NCBI RefSeq assembly: GCF_008932245.1 | Contig: NZ_CP034909.1 | Location: 930,001 to 994,000, forward strand | Direction: 5' to 3' | Origin: Sinorhizobium alkalisoli | GTDB taxonomy: Bacteria > Pseudomonadota > Alphaproteobacteria > Rhizobiales > Rhizobiaceae | Length of the DNA stretch: 64,000 nucleotides | Shown: piece by piece, positions 55,312 to 64,000 of the stretch | How the letters are laid out: every line of letters begins with the position of its first letter | How positions within the stretch are numbered: the first letter of the stretch is position 1 | Made by a program: the position numbers and the translations under genes | Notes under the pieces: model-generated | Seen by the model: only the letters and a program-made list of their open reading frames with translations | Told to the model about the DNA's origin: nothing | The model's database searches: none

Positions 55312-56654
55312 TCGAGCAAGCGCTTTCGGATCCTGGCGAGCTCATTCAGCGCCTACGCAGGCGGGCGCTAGCGCCAGACACGCGACCGGTGCACGGACGC
55401 GTCCGCAGGATCACGGGAATCATCGTTCATGCGACCGCCCCGATGGTCCGCATCGGTGAGCTTTGCCATCTCCGGGATCCGGTCTCCGGCGCAACGGTCC
55501 CAGCGGAGGTCGTCGGTTTCGAAGGCGAGGAGGCGGTGCTGACGCCCATCGGTGAACTTGAAGGCATGTCCACGCGAGCAGAAGTCATCGCCACCGGCAA
55601 GACGTTGCAGATTCCTGTTGGCGAGGGCCTCCTTGGTCGAGTCCTCAATCCCTTGGGAGAAGTCCTCGACGACGTTGACGATCGTACCGCTCCGCTTGTT
55701 ACGGGCAAGTATTACCCGACACATCGGCCGCCGCCCAATGCGCTGCGGCGCGATCTGATCACCGAGCCTCTGCAACTCGGTGTCCGTGCGATCGACGGAT
55801 TGCTCACCATAGCTCGCGGCCAGCGCGTGGGCATTTTCGGAGAGCCTGGCGTCGGCAAGTCGTCGCTCTTGTCTACCATTGTTCGCGGCACGAAAGCGGA
55901 TGTCGTCGTAATTGGACTTGTCGGCGAACGCGGCCGCGAGGTGCGGGAGTTCATCGAGGGGCAGCTCGGCGAAGAGGGTCGCAAGCGCTCGGTCGTGGTC
56001 GTTGCGACTTCCGATCGCCCGGCGATCGAGCGTGTGAAGGCAGCCTACGGCGCGACCGCCATAGCCGAATACTTTCGCGATCAAGGTCAAGACGTGCTGC
56101 TTCTGATGGACAGCGTAACCCGTTTTGCCCGGGCGCAACGCGAGATTGGACTTGCGGCGGGCGAGCCGCCAACCCGCCGCGGCTATCCGCCCTCTCTTTT
56201 TGCCGCGCTGCCCCGTTTGTTGGAAAGGGCAGGGCCTGGACGAGGTGGTACGATCACGGCGCTCTACACGGTGCTGACCGAGGGTGACGGGACGCTTGAC
56301 CCTGTCGCCGAGGAAACCAAAGCCATTCTCGACGGCCATATCATGCTGAGTTCCAGTTTGGCCGAGCGCAACTTCTTTCCCGCGATCGACGTGCTGAAGA
56401 GCCGCAGCCGCCTGATGGAAAGCGTCGCAGGCAAGGCACATCGGGAGAACGCCTCTCACATTCGTGCACTGCTTGCACGATACGAGGAAATCGAACTGCT
56501 GCTGCGGGTAGGGGAGTACGAGCGCGGCGTTGATGCTTTGTCGGACGAAGCGATCGAAAAACGCGAGGCAATCGAAGCCTTCCTGAGGCAGGACAACAAC
56601 GAGTTCGCGTCTTTGGAGACCACCGAGGAGCAGCTGAAGAGGATCGCATCGTGA
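55308..56654 (+). CDS. sctN: T3SS ATPase SctN
   Basis: 448 aa F1-type ATPase. Walker A GEPGVGKS at residues 178-185, [16 protein letters not shown], Walker [19 protein letters not shown]. It strips chaperones and energises export. Full length for the family. ATGA overlap with sctL and GTGA overlap with sctO. Confidence 0.97.
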
Positions 56655-57139
56655 CCGGGAAATTCGATTTGCGCCGACTCGTCGAATTGCGGGCATTGAG
56701 AATGCGGCGCGCGGAAGTTGAGGCAGAGCGCCAGCATAGCCGCCACCGACAGGCTGCCCGTGCCGTCGAGGCAGCGAAACACGAGAGCCTTGCGCATGAG
56801 GCGGGGCGCAGACTGCAGGAGGAGGCTCTCTATTCGCAGTTCGTGCACGGCCCGCTCGATCAGCGCGATCTCGAGAGTTACCGCGGTGCCCTGGACGCCT
56901 TGGATCACCGTGCCCGCCGGCTGGAGGAGGAAATTCACGCGGCTCGACAGAGTGAATTGCGGGAGGCAAGGCGGAAGCGAGAGCTTGCGGCCGAGTATCG
57001 GGTCAAACAGAAGCTGCATGAGCGCGTCTCGCTGTTAGCCGAGGAAAAGCGCCGCCTGGATGCCAAGCGAGCAAACGTCCTTAGCGAGATCGACGAGGAG
57101 GATGCCGTTCGCGCAAACAACCGAAAGCGCTCCAGGTGA
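56651..57139 (+). CDS. sctO: T3SS central stalk protein SctO (YscO/FliJ-like)
   Basis: 162 aa from GTG at 56651. Almost wholly alpha-helical, charged coiled coil rich in R, E and A ([40 protein letters not shown]). Such coiled-coil proteins fit inside the ATPase ring. It follows sctN as y4yJ does in other rhizobia. Sequence similarity in the family is low, so position carries weight. Confidence 0.8.
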
Positions 57140-57143
57140 CCGG

Positions 57144-58196
57144 ATGAGGATGTCTGCAGAGGACCGCGCCCGGGCCGCGGATGTTCGCTCTGTTGCGGAG
57201 GACTCTTCCTGGCTGCCGGACATTGCCGCCGCGCATGTCGACGCGTTCAACGCGCTGGCAAGGATCCGCATTGCTTTTCGACTCCCGCTGGCGGCCGTGA
57301 ACGTTTCCGTCCAACCTACGCAGGACAGCCGAGCTCTAACGGAGCCGGTCGAGCTGCCCTTTCTCATCGGCGCGTCGGCCGGGCGCCTCATGATTCCCTC
57401 GGGTGCCCTCGACGAGCTCGCACCAGCGCTCGGGGTTCGTGCGAAAATGGCGACGTTGACGCCCCTGCAGCGCAATATCCTCTTGGAGGAAGCCCTCTCC
57501 TTTTATCTTGACGCGTTGGAGAATCTTGTCGGTGAACCGCTGCGCCTCGGTTCGCACGACAGGGCAACGGGCTGCCCGATCGAGCTTTCATGGATGATCG
57601 AGCTCGGCGGCTTGCCCCACTATGCCCAACTTCACCTGAGCACCGGCGCGGCGTTCAAGATCGGCAGGGCCTTTGCTCGCCCCACAAGCCCTCTGAACAG
57701 GATTACAGCGGAACTGGTTCAACCCATCCGGCTCTGCGCCGGAACACAGCAATTAAGCGCCGGCGAGTTGGAAAGTCTGCAGGTCGGCGACATCGTTATG
57801 TGTCAGCAGTCTCAAACGAACGAACCCTTTGCCCTTATCTCAAATCACATGATCGCCTCCCTGCGCCGGAGCGATGCAGGCTACGTGCTGATCTCCGGCT
57901 GGCGAAACCTGAAAACAAGTTGGGAACATTCCTTCATGGCAAAACAGGAAACGTCGTCCGACGAGCTCGGACCGCTCGCGGACCTGCCGGTACAACTCGT
58001 ATTCGAGATCGGACGGGCGGAGTTTCCGCTCAAGGAAGTGGCCAAAATGGGGGAGGGAACGGTGCTTCATGCAAGCCCGAACCTTTCCAGCCCTGTCAAC
58101 ATCATGGCGAATGGTCGCCTGGTCGGGAAGGGCGAGCTGATCAGGATCGGCGAAGGTCTCGGCGTACGCATTGTACGGCTTTCGACCGATGGGTGA
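57144..58196 (+). CDS. sctQ: T3SS C-ring/sorting platform protein SctQ
   Basis: 350 aa. The C-terminal SpoA domain (LADLPVQLVFEIGRAEFPLK; SPVNIMANGRLVGKGELIRI; GEGLGVRIVRL) is diagnostic, and the N-terminal part is the variable SctQ region. ATG at 57144 lies four bases after the sctO stop; an ATG two codons later is an alternative. It overlaps sctR by eight bases. Confidence 0.92.
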   Translation: MRMSAEDRARAADVRSVAEDSSWLPDIAAAHVDAFNALARIRIAFRLPLAAVNVSVQPTQDSRALTEPVELPFLIGASAGRLMIPSGALDELAPALGVRAKMATLTPLQRNILLEEALSFYLDALENLVGEPLRLGSHDRATGCPIELSWMIELGGLPHYAQLHLSTGAAFKIGRAFARPTSPLNRITAELVQPIRLCAGTQQLSAGELESLQVGDIVMCQQSQTNEPFALISNHMIASLRRSDAGYVLISGWRNLKTSWEHSFMAKQETSSDELGPLADLPVQLVFEIGRAEFPLKEVAKMGEGTVLHASPNLSSPVNIMANGRLVGKGELIRIGEGLGVRIVRLSTDG

Positions 58197-58839
58197 GACG
58201 ACCAATCTCATACCGATCATCATCATTGTATCGACGATCGGCCTCATTCCGCTCGCCGTGGTGACGATGACAGGATTCTTGAAAATCTCCATCGTCCTGT
58301 TCCTGATCCGAAACGCGCTTGGCATCCAGCAATCGCCGCCAAATCTCGTGCTTTACGGCGTCGCGCTGATCCTCACAGTGTACGTGACGACGCCTCTGGT
58401 CGGCGAGATGTACCGCACGCTCTCCAGCGAGCAGATCGACGTCCAATCAATGGATAGCATGATGCGGGCAGCCGATTCGCTGCGCGTACCGCTGCAGGCG
58501 CACCTCACCCGCTACACGGACGAGAACGAGCGCCAGTTCTTCATGCAGGCAACCGAACGCATCTGGTCAGAAAAGGCCAGGGCGCAGGTGAAGACCGATA
58601 GCCTTCTCATCCTCGTGCCGGCCTTTGTCAGTTCGGAGCTGACCCGCGCCTTCGAGATCGGCTTCCTGCTCTATCTTCCGTTTCTGGTCATCGATCTCAT
58701 CGTCTCGACCGTGCTGATGGCGATGGGCATGATGATGGTTTCTCCGACGCTGATCTCGATTCCGCTGAAGATCTTCCTCTTCGTCGCCGTCAACGGCTGG
58801 TCACGACTGATGCACGGTCTGATCCTGAGCTACGGATAA
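58189..58839 (+). CDS. sctR: T3SS export apparatus protein SctR
   Basis: 216 aa, four membrane segments. FliP/YscR signatures: LAVVTMTGFLKISIVLFLIR, ALGIQQSPPNLVLYGVAL, and LVPAFVSSELTRAFEIGFLL followed by YLPFLVIDLIVSTVLMAMGM. Start MGETTNLIP; an upstream in-frame ATG is not conserved. Confidence 0.97.
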   Translation: MGETTNLIPIIIIVSTIGLIPLAVVTMTGFLKISIVLFLIRNALGIQQSPPNLVLYGVALILTVYVTTPLVGEMYRTLSSEQIDVQSMDSMMRAADSLRVPLQAHLTRYTDENERQFFMQATERIWSEKARAQVKTDSLLILVPAFVSSELTRAFEIGFLLYLPFLVIDLIVSTVLMAMGMMMVSPTLISIPLKIFLFVAVNGWSRLMHGLILSYG

Positions 58840-58844
58840 GGCCG

Positions 58845-59114
58845 ATGGATCAAACTGCCTTCCTCGCTCAAATGCAGAAAGCGCTACTGACCGTCCTGTT
58901 CGCGTCGGCCCCGGCACTCGCGATCGCCATCGTCATCGGGGTCAGTGTCGGCCTGATACAGGCTTTGACGCAGATCCAGGACCAAACCCTCCCACAGGCC
59001 GTCAAGCTCGTCGCCGTCATGTTGGCCTTGATCGTTCTCGGGCCGGTGCTCGCGGTGCAGGTCGCCAATTTCGCCAGCAACACGCTCGATATCTTTCCGG
59101 CTTTGACGCGGTAG
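58845..59114 (+). CDS. sctS: T3SS export apparatus protein SctS
   Basis: 89 aa with two membrane segments (ALLTVLFASAPALAIAIVIG; VKLVAVMLALIVLGPVLAVQ) and the FliQ-type signature SVGLIQALTQIQDQTLPQAV. It forms the export gate core with SctR and SctT. Five bases after sctR. Confidence 0.95.
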   Translation: MDQTAFLAQMQKALLTVLFASAPALAIAIVIGVSVGLIQALTQIQDQTLPQAVKLVAVMLALIVLGPVLAVQVANFASNTLDIFPALTR

Positions 59115-59121
59115 GTGGCGT

Positions 59122-59943
59122 GTGGATCCTATTGCCACCACATCTGCGATGCTCGATGCCATCTATCCGGTGCTCGCGGGCGCAGCCATCGCCATGGCGC
59201 GGGCGCTGGGGATGATCGTCGTCACGCCGGCCTTCGTCCGGCTCGGGCTCACCGGACTAATCCGCTCGGGGGTGGCGATCGCCATCGCTCTGCCGCTGAT
59301 ACCGAGCTTCACGGCGACGCTCGCGGAGGGGCAAAGCCTCTCGACCCTGACGATGACCGGCCTGATCCTGAAGGAAATCATTCTCGGCCTCATCATCGGC
59401 GTGGTGCTCGGCATACCCTTCTGGGCGGCCGAAGTCGCCGGCGATCTCGTCGACCTGCAGCGAGGCTCGACGTCGGCGCAGCTCGTCGATCCGCTGCAGG
59501 TGACGGAAACCAGCATCGCTGGAACCTTCTTCGTCCTGACGCTGGTCGCCCTGTTCTTCCAGTCGGGCGGCTTTTCCCTGCTCGCCGATACCTATTACAG
59601 AAGCTATGAGATCTGGCCGGTCACCAGCTTCTCGCCGAACCTCGGTTCCGGCGCAGCCGAGGCCGTGCTCGCCATTCTGGACCGGGTCATGCAAATCGGC
59701 GTTCTGCTGATCGCGCCGATCGTGCTCGCTCTGCTCATTGCCGATCTGATGCTTGCCTACCTCTCACGCATGTCGCCGCAGCTTCACGTCTTCGATCTGT
59801 CGCTGGCGATCAAGAACCTGCTCTTTGCGATCCTGATCGTGCTCTACATTAACTATCTCATGCAATACATGGTTGCGGAGTTCGCCATCCTGAAGGAAGC
59901 GCCGGCGATGCTGCGCGGCCTCGCTGGCACTGCGCCTCGATAA
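59122..59943 (+). CDS. sctT: T3SS export apparatus protein SctT
   Basis: 273 aa from GTG at 59122. About six to eight membrane segments, with FliR/YscT features GLIIGVVLGIPFWAAEVAGD, FFQSGGFSLLADTYYRSYEI and PIVLALLIADLMLAYLSRMS. It is the last core gene of the rightward operon. No sctU follows, since that gene is at the end of the opposite operon. Confidence 0.95.
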   Translation: MDPIATTSAMLDAIYPVLAGAAIAMARALGMIVVTPAFVRLGLTGLIRSGVAIAIALPLIPSFTATLAEGQSLSTLTMTGLILKEIILGLIIGVVLGIPFWAAEVAGDLVDLQRGSTSAQLVDPLQVTETSIAGTFFVLTLVALFFQSGGFSLLADTYYRSYEIWPVTSFSPNLGSGAAEAVLAILDRVMQIGVLLIAPIVLALLIADLMLAYLSRMSPQLHVFDLSLAIKNLLFAILIVLYINYLMQYMVAEFAILKEAPAMLRGLAGTAPR

Positions 59944-60133
59944 CTGCCCTCACGCGGGGCGCAAGAAATCCAATCCCTGTCATCAAACCGTTAAGCAGGC
60001 CCGCCATAGTGGCCCGCGCGCGCTCGCGAGCAACTCACTAGTGTCTTGATTTCCGAGACAATTCTTCGTTTGCCGCGCCTTTTCGCCGAATGTGCATCCT
60101 CGCATGCCGCATGGAGCCAAGGAGATCCCGCCC

Positions 60134-63100
60134 ATGTCCTATCGCATCGATATCGAGGGCAAGAACCGCTATGACGCAAATGGCGGTCGCGCCACCGCCG
60201 TTTCCGAAGAGCTGCGGCGGTTCTTCGTCGAGCAGATCAACCAAGCCGTGCGCGAGCGAGCCGAGGCAGGAGGGCCGAAGACGATCGATCCTCTTACGGA
60301 GAAGGCGATCGTCGTCGAGAAGGGAGACAGTCTATGGGAGATCGCCCAGGAGAATCATGTCAGCCTCGACGATCTCATGGCCGCCAACCGGATCAAGATG
60401 ACGGCGAAGTCGGCGGCGGTCGACCCCAATGACGTGGTGATCGTGCCGTTCGCCTCGCCGGAACTCGTTGCGCAAGGCCCCGTCGACGACAAGGGCGTGC
60501 CCAAGGGAGAGGCCGCCTTCATCGAGGATCTTTATGGCCGCGGCAACAAGCTCGCCTATGCCGACGAGCCTTCGAAAATCGACTTTGCCGCCGAAGGCGA
60601 GGACATGCAGCGCGACGTCGGGGCCTATCTGGACAACCTGCCGAAGGCGGAGCGACGGGCCGCAGCCTTGAGGATGATGAGCAGCGACTGGCTGGATGCA
60701 GGCCCCGCCGGCAACGCCGTCAAGGCAGCGATCGAGGAACGCGGCCTGACGGTTGGCTCTTCGACGACGCCTTCGCCGCCACAGCTGGAAAAGCCCCTGA
60801 GTGAGGCGGAAACGCTCCGGCAGGACCTCGCTACCCGCTATTTGGGCGGCCCCGGCTACAAGGGCGAGATCCAGCGCACACCGGAAGAGACCTATGGCGT
60901 ACCCACCGAGAAACTGGCCGAGACGATGGCGGATGGCAATCCGCTGGAGCGGGCGGCCTACACGAGTATGTATGGCGGCGCCGACCCCGTGACCGGCGAG
61001 AACCGCCGCCCGCTGTGGGAGGAATTGGGCATCAGCCGCGACGAGCTTCGCCGGACCGTGGTGGAGCGGCCCTGGGAAATCGCGTCACACCATCTAGGGC
61101 GGCCGATCACTCAAGAGCAGTACAACCAGCTCCAGTCGATCGACGGTCCGCTCGGGCATTTGCTCAACATGGGAGTCGATCCGGAAACCGCCCTATCCAT
61201 CCAGGCGACCTGGAGCGCCCATTTTCACGGCGGATATGACCCGATCAGCCAGTCGCAACTCAAGCCCGTCTGGGAACGCTGGGGGCTGGAATCGGCTGAC
61301 GAACTGACGACCTTGTTCGAGGACAGCCCCGCCGCGACCATCAAGCTGGAGGAACTGATCGGCGGCGTCGACCCGGTCACCGGCAAGACCGAGGCGGCTC
61401 CCTGGGGCGACAAGTCGGCAGCAGCCTATGGCGCGGCGCAGCTCCGTGAAGCCCAGGAGATACTCGAAATCCAGGTGCTGCCGACGATGAAGGACGTCGC
61501 CCCGAGGGAGGATGCCGAGCTTTTCGCGCTGGGCTTCACCACACCGAGCGGCACCAAGCAGATCGAATACGTCAATCCGCTGCAATATGCGCAGTCACCC
61601 AGCTTCCGTAACGGGCTCCAGCTCAGGGACGGCAACATCATCGTTTCCAACCTGATGGACCCGATGGGTGGCGTGGGCCTGTTCGGGCTTGTCAAGGGTT
61701 ACCCGCCGCAGATGGCGCAGAACCTCGACCAGCGGCTCGTGCCTGGCACCAACGAGAAGGTGAAATATCAGGCGCATGGTCTGTTCCAGGTCTTCCCCGA
61801 AAACGGTGAGGTCGTGCTGTTGTCCAAGATCCAGCGGCTGCCGAAAGCGCCAAAGGGGCGGCCCGACCCCGATTCCCAATTTGCCAAGGTCATGGGGCGT
61901 TGGAGTGAGGCTGGAGGCGGCGTCACCTTCTTCGTCGGCAAGGGCGACGAGACCGAAGGAAGCCGGGGCCGCACCCCCAAGATCGCCGGCGTCAACTGGG
62001 CGAATGCGCCCGATGGCACGATCGAGCGCTTCGCCACCGCGCTGGCCGCGCCGTTCAGTCCGAGCGAACGCCGTTCGATGGGCGTGCAGTTCCAGATGGG
62101 ACGCAACGGGAATGGCGAGTGGGTGCCGAGCGGCATCGGCGCAGTCACCGAATGGAGCACCAGCCGCTACCAGTTCTGGCCGATGGTCACTTGGGATCCG
62201 GACGGCGGCGGGCTGACGGGCGGCAGCGTCTTCGGCGGCACCGGCTGGACGCTCGGCCAGTTCGGTCTCCATCATGATCCGAGCCGGCCCACTACGCGGC
62301 TTGACCTGCTGGGCGTTGGCAGCGCCGGGGGCTCCGCCAGCGTGACGTATTCAGACCCCTCGGTCTTCGGCGTGGATCTCGGCGGCATGCACGGGAAAGC
62401 GGGGCGTGCGGCCGGGCTGGGTTTCACGCACGGCGACGGCAGCAATGTCGCCGTTTCGGTCGATGTCGTCGATGGCGATGTCGACGCCGCCGAGCGCCAG
62501 GCGAAATCCTATCACGACCGAATTGCGCGCGGCGAGATAACGCCCCTCGACCTGCCCGCGGGCGTGCGTGTGACCTCGACCGCACAGGAAGCAACGTCGT
62601 TCCGGGCGATGGGTTTTGCCTGGCTGGTCAACGTCGGCGGGGGCAAGGGCGGTGGCCTCAATGTCACGACCGAAGTCGGCCGCACTGGCGAGAAAAGCTG
62701 GACGGTCTCGCGCTATGACGAGCCGATCCGCGACTGGTCGTGGAACGTGGGCATCTACGGTGTCGGCCCGGGCGGTCACCATTGGGATGCGCACATGCGC
62801 GGCGAGACGCTCGAGATCACAGCGCCGGCCGGCGCTGACGGCAAGCCCGCGCTGCAGGGAGAGGCGCGTCAGGCGCTCGACCGCTATCTCACCGAAGGCC
62901 TGCTGCCCGGTGCCTTGACCACCGAAGGCCGGTTCCAGGGCGACACTGCCGAGACCTACCGCAGTGTGCGCGACAATTTTCTGGCGTCCGGAGGCGCCCT
63001 GTCCGAAGCGCAAACCACCTATGACAAGGACCGCACCGAGGAAGCCCGCAACGCCCTCGACCGGGCCAAGACCGAGTACAGCGATCGCCGGGCGGATCTG

Positions 63101-64000
63101 AACGACTTCCTTCGCCGCCAGCTCAAGCCCGGCGACGAGCTGATGCCGGGGATCAGGATCGCTTCGACGAGCCGGCGCGACACCGAGGGCAATCGTCCAT
63201 CCTTCGTCATCCCGATGGAGGCCAAGACGATCACCCGCGGTGAGACCCGGACCGAGGACAATACCTATTTCAGCTATGAGCTTTCCCGCCGTCCGCTCTT
63301 CGGGGACGACTACTCGAACCAGCACGCCGGACGCACAGGCGCGGATGCAGATCTGTTCCAGCTTTCCAGTACCGGCACGGTCCGTTCGGGAGGCGGCTAT
63401 CTGAGCCACTGGTTGCCGCGCGAGACGATCGAGCAGCTCGACAACCGGTCGGCCTATCGCCCGCTCTGGGAAGCCTCGGGCCGTGGCGAGACGGAGATCG
63501 CTGGCACAATATCGGTCAATTTCACCGACGCCCAGATCGTCCAGCTCGGGCGCTCGCTGGGCGAAGGGCCGCAGGGTGGCGCGCTTTGGCAATCGATGGC
63601 GAACCGCGCATCCGGGGTGTTCGCCGACGATTTCCTGGCGCGCAATCCCGAATATATCAACAACAACACCGATCTGCTGGGCCTCAGCCGCGCCGCCGAC
63701 AGCGCCGCCGAGGCGCGCGGCCTCAAGGACACCGACAGCTTCTATGACCGGCTGACCAGCAACGAGGACCAGGGATCACGTGAACGCCTTGCGGAGAAGT
63801 TTGCCGGCGTGACCTCGCCCGAGGCCTTCGTCGCGCTCAGCAAGGAGGAGCAGGAGGTCTTCATCGAGGTGGTCGCGAAATCCGCATCCGCCGACCATTC
63901 CGCCTATGAGACGACGGCGCTGATCGCGGCTATCCCCTCCGAAGACCGTCGATCGGACCTGTTTCGCCATCTCGTCGAGGGAATCGCGGAAACGAACCAG
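60134..64000 (+). CDS. giant LysM-domain protein, incomplete at the right edge; probable T3SS substrate
   Basis: The frame is open for 1289 codons without a stop and leaves the window. AAGGAG lies nine bases before ATG at 60134, 190 bases after sctT. There is no signal peptide; the N-terminus (MSYRIDIEGKNRYDANGGRA) is hydrophilic. Residues 58-107 form a LysM domain (VVEKGDSLWEIAQENHVSLD ... DPNDVVIVP). Between residues 281 and 412 a GGxDP motif recurs three times (281, 366, 410), pointing to repeats. The later part (about 600-1000) is rich in Gly, Trp and beta-strand-like stretches. No known toxin or enzyme domain was recognised. Its place behind the T3SS and its lack of a Sec signal suggest an exported effector or surface structure. 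That function is inference. Confidence 0.8.
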   Translation, partial: MSYRIDIEGKNRYDANGGRATAVSEELRRFFVEQINQAVRERAEAGGPKTIDPLTEKAIVVEKGDSLWEIAQENHVSLDDLMAANRIKMTAKSAAVDPNDVVIVPFASPELVAQGPVDDKGVPKGEAAFIEDLYGRGNKLAYADEPSKIDFAAEGEDMQRDVGAYLDNLPKAERRAAALRMMSSDWLDAGPAGNAVKAAIEERGLTVGSSTTPSPPQLEKPLSEAETLRQDLATRYLGGPGYKGEIQRTPEETYGVPTEKLAETMADGNPLERAAYTSMYGGADPVTGENRRPLWEELGISRDELRRTVVERPWEIASHHLGRPITQEQYNQLQSIDGPLGHLLNMGVDPETALSIQATWSAHFHGGYDPISQSQLKPVWERWGLESADELTTLFEDSPAATIKLEELIGGVDPVTGKTEAAPWGDKSAAAYGAAQLREAQEILEIQVLPTMKDVAPREDAELFALGFTTPSGTKQIEYVNPLQYAQSPSFRNGLQLRDGNIIVSNLMDPMGGVGLFGLVKGYPPQMAQNLDQRLVPGTNEKVKYQAHGLFQVFPENGEVVLLSKIQRLPKAPKGRPDPDSQFAKVMGRWSEAGGGVTFFVGKGDETEGSRGRTPKIAGVNWANAPDGTIERFATALAAPFSPSERRSMGVQFQMGRNGNGEWVPSGIGAVTEWSTSRYQFWPMVTWDPDGGGLTGGSVFGGTGWTLGQFGLHHDPSRPTTRLDLLGVGSAGGSASVTYSDPSVFGVDLGGMHGKAGRAAGLGFTHGDGSNVAVSVDVVDGDVDAAERQAKSYHDRIARGEITPLDLPAGVRVTSTAQEATSFRAMGFAWLVNVGGGKGGGLNVTTEVGRTGEKSWTVSRYDEPIRDWSWNVGIYGVGPGGHHWDAHMRGETLEITAPAGADGKPALQGEARQALDRYLTEGLLPGALTTEGRFQGDTAETYRSVRDNFLASGGALSEAQTTYDKDRTEEARNALDRAKTEYSDRRADLNDFLRRQLKPGDELMPGIRIASTSRRDTEGNRPSFVIPMEAKTITRGETRTEDNTYFSYELSRRPLFGDDYSNQHAGRTGADADLFQLSSTGTVRSGGGYLSHWLPRETIEQLDNRSAYRPLWEASGRGETEIAGTISVNFTDAQIVQLGRSLGEGPQGGALWQSMANRASGVFADDFLARNPEYINNNTDLLGLSRAADSAAEARGLKDTDSFYDRLTSNEDQGSRERLAEKFAGVTSPEAFVALSKEEQEVFIEVVAKSASADHSAYETTALIAAIPSEDRRSDLFRHLVEGIAETNQ

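Overview
The window looks like a chromosomal segment of an alphaproteobacterium of the Rhizobiales, most likely Ensifer/Sinorhizobium. This is inferred from protein content, the high GC of the coding regions, the clpP-clpX-lon-hup block, the paired split-secretin genes of a rhizobial-type (Rhc) type III secretion system, and typical rhizobial housekeeping neighbours. No database search was possible, so the genus is an inference.

Left part (1-10.7 kb): ordinary core genome. A truncated membrane sensor faces a three-gene TRAP transporter (dctP-dctQ-dctM). It is followed by argC, an agmatinase gene, rpsI-rplM, an enoyl-CoA hydratase homologue that lacks both usual catalytic glutamates, an EamA transporter, a CoA-binding protein and an O-acetylhomoserine sulfhydrylase gene.

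10.7-22.4 kb is accessory and partly decaying. It holds an M41-peptidase-like gene interrupted by TGA, a small gene with a one-base frameshift, an alpha/beta hydrolase interrupted by TAG, and a C-terminal remnant of an OLD-like (TOPRIM) nuclease. Intact genes here are an MBL hydrolase, an SDR, a DUF4126-type membrane protein, a DJ-1-like protein and a very large winged-helix/STAND/TPR regulator that probably controls this hydrolase cluster.

22.4-43 kb returns to ordinary genes: P450, an endonuclease/exonuclease/phosphatase protein, a phospholipase-D/cardiolipin synthase, clpP, clpX, lon, hup, a phytase-like secreted protein, MarR, a chemotaxis receptor, a SbcCD-like nuclease/ATPase pair and a cupin.

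43-64 kb is the main attraction: a type III secretion system laid out as two divergent operons from a roughly 370-bp AT-rich intergenic region. The leftward operon reads small secreted/needle-like protein, sctD, sctX-like, sctY-like, sctV, a Tad/CpaC-type secretin, a CpaD-like lipoprotein, a TPR lipoprotein, sctU and an L,D-transpeptidase. The rightward operon reads rhcC1 (detached secretin N-domains), a 61-aa unknown, sctI, J, K, L, N, O, Q, R, S and T. Downstream lies an open frame of at least 1289 codons with an N-terminal LysM domain. It runs off the window and is the best candidate for a giant exported substrate. The sctU product lacks the NPTH autocleavage motif, and no translocon, gatekeeper, ruler or TtsI-type regulator is seen in the window. 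Together these suggest an unusual, poorly described branch of the rhizobial T3SS with its own peptidoglycan enzyme and a peptidoglycan-binding giant protein.
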